DNA of 5,129 nucleotides from assembly GCA_003164415.1 (NCBI GenBank), contig PLTK01000236.1, positions 2,607 through 7,735 on the forward strand, given 5' to 3'. This document shows, one piece after another, positions 1 to 5,017 of the stretch. Position 1 is the first letter of the stretch; each line of letters starts with the position of its first letter. The position numbers and the translations under genes were made by a program. Below the pieces are notes generated by a model, which made no database searches, was not told the origin of the DNA, and saw only the letters and a list, made by a program, of their open reading frames with translations. This stretch comes from Methanobacterium sp. GTDB lineage: Archaea; Methanobacteriota; Methanobacteria; Methanobacteriales; Methanobacteriaceae.

Positions 1-1232
1 AGTATTGGAACCATTTAGTTTGGGGAGTATTATTAGGTTTATTAAGTGCAATAGGGGCGTTTATTTTTATTTATTTAATGGATTTGGGTCAGAGGATATT
101 TTTACCGAGCCTTACCAACTGGACACTATTCTCAGGACCATGGTGGTTAGTAGTTTTAATGACTATGGCAGGATTTTTAGTGGGTTTAATCCATCGATTC
201 TCTTCAGCTAAACAGATGGATGTATTTGGTGCTGTTAAAAATGGTGATATTGATTCAAAACCCGTGCCATCCTCTCTACTAGTATCGTTGATATCTTTAA
301 TTACCGGGTTCAGTCTAGGTCCTGAAGTACCGACTGGAATGTTGGCTGGCGGTTTAGCATCTTGGATCTCAAAGCATCGTAAAATGAACTCTGAAAAAAC
401 AAAAATAAATGTTATAAGCGGAATATCCGGTGCATATGCAGGTCTATTTTCCTCACCGGTAGTTGTACTTTTAATGCTACTAGAAACTGATCATAAACAA
501 TCCGATTCATACTATGGTATTCTTTTGATTGCAGGACTTGCAGCTACAATAGGATTTGCCTTGTTTTATACACTTAATGGAATGTCTTTATCCAATTTAC
601 TAGGTCTTTTATCACCACCTGCATATCATCTAAGAATATGGGATTTAGGGGTTGGAATATTATTAGGTATCCTTGCAGTGCCTGTGGCATTGTTCTTTAT
701 GATATTAACTAAAGCTTTTAGTCGCATAGTTGCGCCTCTTAATGCCACGCCAATTGTTCGCGGTACTGTAGGAGGATTACTCTTGGGTTTGCTGGCTGTT
801 ATTTTCCCTGTAACAATTGGTTTAGGCACAACACAGATGCCAATAGTTACCCAACAGGCAGCCGAGATAGGAGTTGTACTTCTTATTGTATTTGCTTTGG
901 CTAAAATGGTTGCATTGAGCGGTGCATTGAACTTTGGTTTCATTGGAGGACCTATTTTCCCCCTCCTATTTATTGGTACCACTCTTGGTTCAACAGTCCA
1001 TCTAATTTTTCCACAAATTCCACTGGGACTGGCTTTAGGATGTATGATAGTAGCTGTACCTGCCGCTATTGTGCCGATTCCAATTGCTATGGCCGCTATT
1101 GGCATAGTAATTATTGGTGTACCATTTATAGATGCACTCCCCGTATTCTTGGCGGCTTTGGTCTCCTTTGCCATTACACATGGACTTGGACTTGGAGAAA
1201 AAAATAAAAATAAGCCGGCTAAAGAAGTTTAG
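1..1232 (+). CDS. ClC-superfamily anion channel/transporter, YfeO-like (5' partial)
   Basis: Integral membrane protein predicted to move chloride or another small anion across the cytoplasmic membrane. The frame is open from base 3 to the stop at 1230-1232 (409 codons). The ATG at 78 lies inside the first membrane helix, so the true start is off the left edge. By comparison with remembered E. coli YfeO (about 418 aa), some 10-20 residues are missing. Counting the codon at base 3 as residue 1, the ClC selectivity segment reads GPEVP around 106-110 (classic GREGP) and keeps the gating glutamate, E108 (codon 324-326). The motif FSSP-x8-ET at about 149-162 matches helix H, with Glu161-Thr162 where ClC-ec1 has Glu-Glu. 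GGPIFP at 315-320 replaces GGIFAP. The chain ends in a short Lys-rich tail (KNKNKPAKEV) with no helix R and no equivalent of Tyr445. The family is secure. Channel versus exchanger, and the ion carried, are not. Confidence 0.92.
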   Translation, partial: YWNHLVWGVLLGLLSAIGAFIFIYLMDLGQRIFLPSLTNWTLFSGPWWLVVLMTMAGFLVGLIHRFSSAKQMDVFGAVKNGDIDSKPVPSSLLVSLISLITGFSLGPEVPTGMLAGGLASWISKHRKMNSEKTKINVISGISGAYAGLFSSPVVVLLMLLETDHKQSDSYYGILLIAGLAATIGFALFYTLNGMSLSNLLGLLSPPAYHLRIWDLGVGILLGILAVPVALFFMILTKAFSRIVAPLNATPIVRGTVGGLLLGLLAVIFPVTIGLGTTQMPIVTQQAAEIGVVLLIVFALAKMVALSGALNFGFIGGPIFPLLFIGTTLGSTVHLIFPQIPLGLALGCMIVAVPAAIVPIPIAMAAIGIVIIGVPFIDALPVFLAALVSFAITHGLGLGEKNKNKPAKEV

Positions 1233-1238
1233 TCCTAA

Positions 1239-1247
1239 TTTCTTTTT
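1239..1247 (+). terminator. T-tract terminator after the ClC gene
   Basis: A T-rich tract (tttcttttt) begins seven bases after the ClC stop codon with no strong stem before it. Archaeal RNA polymerase commonly terminates at such U-tracts. T-runs are frequent in this AT-rich DNA, so the call rests mainly on position. Confidence 0.35.
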
Positions 1248-1395
1248 AAAGTTCAAAAAATTTAACTATAAAAATTTTAAAATAAACTAAAATTAAAACT
1301 GGATATATTATCTGAGATTTAATAAAAAAAATAGATATTTTAGATAAAATAATAATAGTTAGGATACGATATTATTGAGATTAGAATATATTAAT

Positions 1396-1403
1396 AAGAA
1401 AAA
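1396..1403 (-). terminator. T-tract terminator after the 35-codon minus-strand gene
   Basis: Read on the minus strand, a tttttctt tract lies eight bases past the stop codon of the small gene at 1411-1518, where an archaeal U-tract terminator would be expected. The 1233-1410 stretch otherwise shows only AT-rich sequence between two convergent genes. Confidence 0.3.
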
Positions 1404-1410
1404 TTTTTGA

Positions 1411-1518
1411 TTATTTTGGTTCAACTTCACCCATAAACCATCCAACTAATGTGCCAAATCCTATTGTTATCAGTATAAATCCTACTATTGCATAAAACAA
1501 ATTTACGTAATCTATCAT
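1411..1518 (-). CDS. Single-pass small membrane protein, 35 aa, unknown function
   Basis: A 35-codon gene with an ATG at 1518-1516 (minus strand) and a TAA at 1413-1411. It is preceded by GGTGAG, a good match to the archaeal anti-Shine-Dalgarno complement, four bases from the ATG counting from GGTGA. The protein starts MIDYVNLFYAIVGF. One glycine-rich hydrophobic helix covers about residues 5-28, including the spaced glycines of IGFGTLVGW, and is followed by a short acidic end (GEVEPK). This is the layout of small accessory subunits or regulators of membrane complexes, but I recognise no family. It is convergent with the ClC gene and divergent from RNase III, so it is its own transcription unit. 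The ribosome binding site, a helix of just membrane-spanning length and a downstream T-tract together argue for a real gene. Its short length is the main reason for doubt. Confidence 0.6.
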   Translation of the reverse strand: MIDYVNLFYAIVGFILITIGFGTLVGWFMGEVEPK

Positions 1519-1548
1519 ATTCTCACCCTGTTCTTACTTGTACTAATG

Positions 1549-1568
1549 ATATTTATTTTTTTTAAATT
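1549..1568 (-). promoter_or_regulatory. Possible TATA/BRE region for the 35-aa gene
   Basis: On the minus strand, AATTTAAA (1568-1561) is followed by an A-run and ATAAATAT (1556-1549). Either could be an archaeal TATA box, placing the transcript start about 10-20 bases before the ATG at 1518. The choice between them cannot be made by eye, and AT-rich DNA yields such matches by chance. Confidence 0.25.
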
Positions 1569-1718
1569 GGAAACATTTAAATTTTTTCATATTGCTACGT
1601 GCAAATTAAAATGTCAAACTTCTAGAATAATTTATCTATATTATATTCGTAGCATTATTTAACTGCATATGTTAGGTACTTCTAATTTAAATTATTTTAT
1701 TTATATGTAAACTTAATT

Positions 1719-1749
1719 TTTGAGTTTAAAATTCTATTTTTAACTCAAA
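1719..1749. repeat. Inverted repeat / hairpin in the divergent spacer
   Basis: TTTGAGTT (1719-1726) and AACTCAAA (1742-1749) are perfect inverted copies. After one T-T mismatch, AAAA (1728-1731) pairs with TTTT (1737-1740), leaving a five-base loop. That makes a 12-pair interrupted stem in 31 bases. It lies in the 424-base spacer between the 35-aa gene and RNase III, about 190 bases from the RNase III start. It could be an operator, part of an untranslated RNA, or chance. The rest of 1519-1942 holds no ORF with a ribosome binding site. Confidence 0.45.
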
Positions 1750-1873
1750 TAAACTATTATTTTAACATATCCCAGTATAATGGTTTTACTCTTCACCCAT
1801 ATATTACATTACAATTCGATTCGGTTTTTTAATAAATCATACATTTATAATTCCCGAGTCATCTGAAAACAGG

Positions 1874-1918
1874 AATATTATAAAAATTGATAAATCCCCC
1901 AAGAAGTTAATTTAATGT
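1874..1918 (+). promoter_or_regulatory. Candidate RNase III promoter region (two possible TATA boxes)
   Basis: AATATTATA (1874-1882, preceded by purine-rich AACAGG) and TAATTTAATG (1909-1918, preceded by AAGAAGT) are both plausible TATA boxes upstream of the ATG at 1943. The second would give a nearly leaderless transcript, which would fit the absence of a Shine-Dalgarno sequence before the RNase III gene. Weak evidence; the two cannot be separated by eye. Confidence 0.3.
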
Positions 1919-1942
1919 GTATCATATTTACATAATGAAATT

Positions 1943-2620
1943 ATGGACCACCAAACAAAAGATAGTATACAACTGTTAACAAAATTTTCTATTCAACCTA
2001 ATGATATCCATCTATTTGAACTTGCCTTTCTTCATGAATCTTATTCCAATGAGAATGGTATTGATGAATGTTACGAAAGACTAGAATTTTTAGGTGACGC
2101 TGTTCTTGATCTGGTGGTATCTGAATTTTTATATAACATGGATTCCAATTTATCAGAAGGCCAATTAACTCGTATGCGTTCTAATTATGTATGTAAAAAG
2201 GCACTTTATATTTATTCCAAAGAACTAGAATTAGATCAGTACATAAAGTTAGGGGCAGGAGTAGATTTAAGTAGAAGAGAAATTGATTCTATTGTTAGTG
2301 ATGTATTTGAATCTTTTATAGGGGCTTTGTATCTAGATTCTGGGCTGGAAAGTGTCAAAGACTTTCTCAATAAAACAGTTCTACCCCATATTAAAAATAA
2401 GGACGTATTCTTTTATGATTATAAAACTGAATTAAAACAATTATGCGATCAAGATTCTTGTGAAATAGTTTACGACTTAATCAATGAAAAGGGAGAACCA
2501 CATAACAAAACATTCACCATGGCTGCCATGATTAATGGAAAAGAATATGGTATAGGTACAGGTGGAAGTAAAAAAGAAGCAGAACAGAATGCAGCTAAAA
2601 TTGCACTGACTAAAATTTAA
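1943..2620 (+). CDS. rnc: Ribonuclease III, bacterial-type (class I)
   Basis: Homodimeric, Mg2+-dependent endonuclease that cuts double-stranded RNA, in bacteria acting on rRNA precursors and structured mRNAs. The 225-aa length is typical. The catalytic domain covers about residues 5-150 and holds the family signature ERLEFLGDAVLD at 45-56. All four metal-binding acidic residues are present: E45/E48 and D52 from the signature region, and D120 and E123 in the second motif (SDVFESFIGALYLDSG), with E48-D52-D120-E123 matching E. coli E41-D45-D114-E117. The dsRNA-binding domain spans about 157-225 and ends in the typical helix GSKKEAEQNAAKIAL. The ATG at 1943 is the only reasonable start: a stop lies in frame at 1913-1915 and the next Met is residue 66. 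There is no Shine-Dalgarno sequence, so the mRNA may be leaderless or nearly so. The enzyme should be active. It is monocistronic by context, and its physiological target here is unknown. Confidence 0.96.
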   Translation: MDHQTKDSIQLLTKFSIQPNDIHLFELAFLHESYSNENGIDECYERLEFLGDAVLDLVVSEFLYNMDSNLSEGQLTRMRSNYVCKKALYIYSKELELDQYIKLGAGVDLSRREIDSIVSDVFESFIGALYLDSGLESVKDFLNKTVLPHIKNKDVFFYDYKTELKQLCDQDSCEIVYDLINEKGEPHNKTFTMAAMINGKEYGIGTGGSKKEAEQNAAKIALTKI

Positions 2621-2624
2621 TCTT

Positions 2625-2649
2625 AAACCTATTGCTGTTATGGGTTTTT
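2625..2649 (+). terminator. Hairpin plus T-run terminator after rnc
   Basis: AAACCTAT (2625-2632) pairs with ATGGGTTT (2640-2647), giving eight pairs including one G-U, around a seven-base loop. A TTTTT run at 2645-2649 follows directly. It starts five bases after the rnc stop codon and looks like an intrinsic terminator, separating rnc from the small-gene cluster downstream. Confidence 0.55.
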
Positions 2650-2683
2650 AATCTAAATTACCTATAATGATAGAATAACTGAA

Positions 2684-2691
2684 ATTATAAA
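2684..2691 (+). promoter_or_regulatory. Candidate TATA box for the 2721 locus
   Basis: ATTATAAA, preceded by GAA, lies about 30 bases before the ATG at 2721. That is the right distance for an archaeal TATA box driving a transcript with a very short leader. It sits just past the rnc terminator, which fits a new transcription unit starting here. Confidence 0.3.
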
Positions 2692-2720
2692 GACAATAAA
2701 CTATTAAAAGAGAAATTAAT

Positions 2721-2904
2721 ATGTCACTTATATTAATTTTAGGATTACTGTTCTTATTAATTGGATTAAATAGTTTAGTAAAAGTTAAGAAACTATTATC
2801 AATTGAAAAAAAGAGAAATTACAAAATTAGATTTTGTGGGGATAGTAAGTTCTATTTTATGTGTTATATTAGGTATTAACATTATTATGAGTAATTTGTT
2901 CTAA
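2721..2904 (+). pseudogene. Two-helix small membrane protein with apparent +1-base frameshift
   Basis: From the ATG at 2721 the frame encodes a strongly hydrophobic helix (MSLILILGLLFLLIGL) and a basic linker (VKVKKLLSIEKK). It then turns into an unlikely Cys/Tyr/Phe-rich tail and stops at 2877-2879 (52 codons). At the linker lies a run of seven A (2806-2812). If the run had six, reading would continue in the other frame as REITKLDFVGIVSSILCVIL and end NIIMSNLF at the TAA at 2902-2904. That would give a sensible 60-aa protein with two membrane helices. One extra A, whether a real mutation or a sequencing error, explains both halves. A programmed -1 slip would move to the wrong frame, so it does not fit. 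The pattern is in the sequence; the family is unknown. If the frameshift reading is wrong, this is a 52-aa ORF with one helix. Confidence 0.5.
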
Positions 2905-2915
2905 GATAATGTTAA

Positions 2916-2923
2916 TTTAAATA
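2916..2923 (+). promoter_or_regulatory. Candidate TATA box for the 2988 gene
   Basis: TTTAAATA is a good archaeal TATA-box match, placing a transcript start near 2945 and a leader of about 40 bases before the ATG at 2988. The gene could equally be read through from the locus at 2721. Confidence 0.3.
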
Positions 2924-2987
2924 AATCGAATCTAATTAGAATAGCAATAACTGAATATATGGTTGAATCATTATTGGAAAAAATTAA

Positions 2988-3422
2988 ATGAAACATAATA
3001 TTTGGAGTATAATCTTTGTTGGACTAGGAATACTCTCCATTTTTATAGGTATAACTTCTTCAGGAAATCATACATATACTGAACGTGCTTCTGCTAGATT
3101 CATTTTCTTTGGTATTATCTTGATTGCGCTTAGTTTATTTGGTATGGTGCCAAACAGGAAATCAGACAATATAAAAGAAGCGGAAATATTTAATTTCAGA
3201 GAAACAGATACTGATGACAATTGTGGAAAATGTGATCGTTTTGATAAGAACTCATTTGATGGTTTAGAAGTAAATTGTAAATTTTTTCATATAAAAACTG
3301 ATGAAAATCATATATGTGATTTATTAAAACCACAATTAAAAGAGGATATTGTTAATAACTTCAATATGAACAACAATAAACATATAATAGATTATAAAGA
3401 TCTTTTGAAGAAAATGAGATGA
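2988..3422 (+). CDS. Two-helix membrane protein with four-cysteine cytoplasmic tail, unknown function
   Basis: A 144-aa protein of no family I recognise. Two membrane helices lie at about residues 5-22 and 38-54, separated by a short polar loop (SSGNHTYTERASAR). A soluble tail follows. Positive charge after helix 2 (PNRKSD) suggests that both termini face the cytoplasm. The tail has four cysteines: C79 and C82 as CGKC, C97 in NCKFF, and C110 in HIC (spacing C-x2-C-x14-C-x12-C). Aromatics follow the first and third of these sites, a pattern seen in small zinc-ribbon or other metal-binding knuckles. Metal binding is inferred. The end is Asn/Lys-rich and probably flexible. The ATG at 2988 lacks a clear Shine-Dalgarno sequence, but a 10-codon frame at 2959-2991 ends in an ATGA overlap with it, so coupled translation is possible. 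The stop overlaps the next start (ATGA at 3419-3422), linking it to the broken small gene downstream. Confidence 0.75.
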   Translation: MKHNIWSIIFVGLGILSIFIGITSSGNHTYTERASARFIFFGIILIALSLFGMVPNRKSDNIKEAEIFNFRETDTDDNCGKCDRFDKNSFDGLEVNCKFFHIKTDENHICDLLKPQLKEDIVNNFNMNNNKHIIDYKDLLKKMR

Positions 3423-3597
3423 AATATATTTGGCAATGAGTAATCATCATGTTTATGGGTATAACTTGCCTTTCATTAACTGTGCCTTATTTAAAGGAAC
3501 AACTCTTTTAAGAATGGAGTTCTTGGTTTGTTTTAATTAATTCCTAGTTATATCAGATGATGAAATAAATAAGGATGAAAGTTTAAAACTTAATTAA
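3419..3597 (+). pseudogene. Broken small membrane-protein gene overlapping the 2988 gene
   Basis: An ATG at 3419 overlaps the previous stop as ATGA. It reads MKYIWQ, then a TGA at 3437-3439, then in the same frame VIIMFMGITCLSLTVPYLKE and QLF, a TAA at 3509-3511, then EWSSWFVLINS and a TAG at 3545-3547. In the neighbouring frame from 3541, FLVISDDEINKDESLKLN runs to a TAA at 3595. Joined together, this looks like a two-helix protein with a charged tail, similar in plan to the two loci upstream, carrying two nonsense codons and a frameshift. The start MKYIW resembles the MKHNIW start of the intact neighbour, so it may be a decayed copy. TGA as selenocysteine is unlikely, since Methanobacteriales are not known to use it. 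Part of the run could be chance, and a hairpin also lies within it. Confidence 0.35.
3498..3524 (+). terminator. Possible hairpin terminator for the 2988 transcript
   Basis: AACTC (3501-3505) pairs with GAGTT (3517-3521). Beyond a C-C mismatch, two further A-T pairs extend the stem. A T-rich stretch (3526-3534) follows. It lies about 75 bases after the stop of the four-cysteine protein and could end that transcript. A competing AAGAA/TTCTT stem sits in the same place. Confidence 0.3.
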
Positions 3598-3985
3598 AAT
3601 TACAATAACCAAATATTAAAATGAAATATTGATGATTTATTCCAAAATTTTTATGATCTTACTTAATAGTGTTCTAATTTATTTTTATGGATTCTATATT
3701 ATTTCTTCTAAAATCATGACAATAAAATATTATTAATAAATCAGATGCATTTGATGCAGACCAATCTAATTTTATCAGGGTTATTGTAAAGGTACATTCT
3801 ATATGTGGATACGAAGCTATCATAAGATTCATTCTTAATCTACTGAAATAAGAATTAATGATCTGCATATCGAAATTAGTAAGTCATTATTTAAAGTACA
3901 AATCTGTCCAAAAATTCAGACTTTGATAATCTGATCCAAATATTTAAAATCATGGACGAGTGGTTTTATTTAACAACATACTTTC
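3598..3985. other. Gene-poor spacer with a possible gene remnant at 3726-3851
   Basis: No intact gene is seen here. On the plus strand, 3726-3851 stays open for 41 codons and reads like protein, with SDAFDADQSNFIRVIVKVHS and then ICGYEAIIRFILNLLK before a TAA. It has no start codon, and stops lie just upstream at 3717 and 3723. This patch is slightly richer in G+C than its flanks, as a former coding segment would be. The opposite strand is also open here (3674-3868), but without a ribosome binding site and with an unconvincing composition. The remainder is AT-rich spacer leading to the aquaporin promoter. Confidence 0.3.
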
Positions 3986-3993
3986 AATATAAA
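3986..3993 (+). promoter_or_regulatory. Candidate TATA box for the aquaporin gene
   Basis: AATATAAA lies 38 bases before the GGAGGG ribosome binding site. An archaeal promoter here would start transcription near 4015 and leave a leader of about 25 bases that just contains the ribosome binding site. A second AT-rich box (TTTTATTTAAC, from 3964) is an alternative. Confidence 0.35.
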
Positions 3994-4030
3994 CATTAAT
4001 ATTTGACTTTTAATAAAAGATAATATTCAA

Positions 4031-4036
4031 GGAGGG
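4031..4036 (+). promoter_or_regulatory. Strong Shine-Dalgarno site fixing the aquaporin start
   Basis: GGAGGG ends five bases before the ATG at 4042, the ideal spacing. This selects Met1 over Met4 (4051). An ATG at 4037, directly after the site, is out of frame. It is the best ribosome binding site in the window and suggests high expression. Confidence 0.8.
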
Positions 4037-4041
4037 ATGTT

Positions 4042-4788
4042 ATGATTTCTATGGGTAGGAAATTTTTAGCAGAATTAATTGGAACATTTCTTTTAGTATT
4101 CTTTGGTGCTGGTGCAGTAGTAATAACATTAATGATTGTACACGGCTCTGTAACCCCAAATCTATTTGCTATTGGTATTAGCATGGGAGATTGGTTGGGT
4201 ATTAACGTAGTATTTGGTTTAGCTATAGCAATAGGTATTTATGCATTTGGAAAGGTATCAGGAGGACATTTCAACCCGGCAATAACTATAGCCCTATGGG
4301 CTGTTCGTAAATTCCATGGTAGAGATGTATTACCATATATAGTAGCTCAACTCATAGGTGCAACAATAGCAAGTTTGTTATTTGCTCTATGTATAGGTCA
4401 GCCAGCATTAGCACTTAAATTGGGTGCAACTGTACCATTTTATAATGTAGGATACATCAATGCTATACTTGTAGAAGCAGTGGGTACATTTTTACTTATG
4501 ACTGCTGTAATGGCTGTATTAGACAATAAAGCAAAACCTGCAGTTGGTGCGTTAATGATAGGGTTATCAGTAACAGCATCACTAACATTAATCTCAAATA
4601 TCACCGGAGGATCTATAAATCCTGCCAGGACATTTGGACCATATTTAGCAGATACCCTATTAGGAGGGGCAAATCTCTGGTATTACTTCCCGATTTATAT
4701 AATTGGACCAATTGCAGGCGCAGTAATAGCAGCATTTGTTTATAATTATATTTCAGGTGGATCCAACCAAACAGAAGAATCTTCCTAG
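4042..4788 (+). CDS. aqpM: Aquaporin, AqpM-like (MIP family channel)
   Basis: Six-helix channel for water, and possibly glycerol or small neutral solutes, in the cytoplasmic membrane. It works as a tetramer with one pore per subunit. The length of 248 aa matches the family (AqpM about 246). The N-terminus (AELIGTFLLVFFGAG) and both pore loops are typical: GGHFNPAIT with Asn78-Pro79-Ala80, and GGSINPARTFGP with Asn193-Pro194-Ala195. Helices lie at about 8-33, 52-70, 96-118, 136-160, 167-187 and 214-237. By alignment from memory, the selectivity filter is Phe58, Leu181, Gly190 and Arg196, against Phe, Ile, Ser and Arg in AqpM. Thr197, not Asp, follows NPAR, unlike glycerol facilitators. The tail is polar (SGGSNQTEESS). 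The gene stands alone, with its own promoter and ribosome binding site and a T9 terminator downstream. The family is secure. The preferred solute is not. Confidence 0.95.
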   Translation: MISMGRKFLAELIGTFLLVFFGAGAVVITLMIVHGSVTPNLFAIGISMGDWLGINVVFGLAIAIGIYAFGKVSGGHFNPAITIALWAVRKFHGRDVLPYIVAQLIGATIASLLFALCIGQPALALKLGATVPFYNVGYINAILVEAVGTFLLMTAVMAVLDNKAKPAVGALMIGLSVTASLTLISNITGGSINPARTFGPYLADTLLGGANLWYYFPIYIIGPIAGAVIAAFVYNYISGGSNQTEESS

Positions 4789-4827
4789 GTATATTGATGT
4801 TGGATAAATTCAATAAGTTTAAGATAC

Positions 4828-4850
4828 TTTATTTTATATTTTTTTTTATT
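4828..4850 (+). terminator. T9-tract terminator after the aquaporin
   Basis: A very T-rich stretch including nine consecutive T (4839-4847) lies about 50 bases past the aquaporin stop, a typical archaeal U-tract termination signal without a stem. Confidence 0.5.
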
Positions 4851-4894
4851 GGATTTTGAGAATAAATAGGATTAATTCTAGTAATGATTCAATT

Positions 4895-4917
4895 TAACTG
4901 TAATTTCATAACAGTTA
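4895..4917. repeat. Perfect 7-base inverted repeat in the convergent spacer
   Basis: TAACTGT (4895-4901) and ACAGTTA (4911-4917) are perfect inverted copies around a nine-base spacer. Flanking AATT on each side could add four pairs past one bulged T. It sits between the convergent aquaporin and right-edge genes. No T-run follows on the plus strand, so it may be a back-up terminator structure or chance. The spacer 4789-5017 otherwise holds no convincing gene. Confidence 0.35.
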
Positions 4918-5017
4918 TAATTAAAATAAATATCTATGAAATGTTATTACTTGAGGGTTATAATACTTCTTCTGTATACTACGCTATGACGAAGTTAACA
5001 CAGACTGTAAAAATAAA

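Noticed and set aside
78..80. ATG as the start of the ClC gene
   Set aside because: The frame is open back to base 3 and encodes the first membrane helix, and there is no ribosome binding site before this ATG.
626..1174. Long minus-strand open frame opposite the ClC gene
   Set aside because: It is the shadow of a real coding region. The plus-strand frame carries clear ClC motifs, while the antisense product is Ile/Pro/Thr-rich repetition with no domain.
1781..1864. 27-codon frame from an ATG in the rnc upstream region
   Set aside because: It has no ribosome binding site and an unremarkable composition, and it lies in an AT-rich spacer.
2806..2813. Programmed -1 frameshift on A AAA AAG
   Set aside because: A -1 slip from the ATG 2721 frame does not enter the frame encoding the second helix. 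That frame needs +1, or the loss of one A from the run.
3436..3540. 34-codon frame starting MSNHHVYGYN
   Set aside because: It has no ribosome binding site and a poor composition. The overlapping frame from 3419 is more protein-like despite its stops.
3674..3868. 64-codon minus-strand frame upstream of the aquaporin
   Set aside because: It has no Shine-Dalgarno sequence before the ATG, a composition without domain character, and the opposite strand of the same patch looks at least as protein-like.
3916..3934. TCAGA/TCTGA inverted repeat as an aquaporin operator
   Set aside because: It has only five pairs and sits about 50 bases or more upstream of the likely TATA box; expected by chance at this composition.
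3996..4184. Minus-strand frame opposite the aquaporin start
   Set aside because: It is antisense to the aquaporin N-terminus and its ribosome binding site; a shadow frame.
4613..4813. Minus-strand frame opposite the aquaporin 3' end
   Set aside because: It is a shadow of the aquaporin coding sequence with no ribosome binding site.
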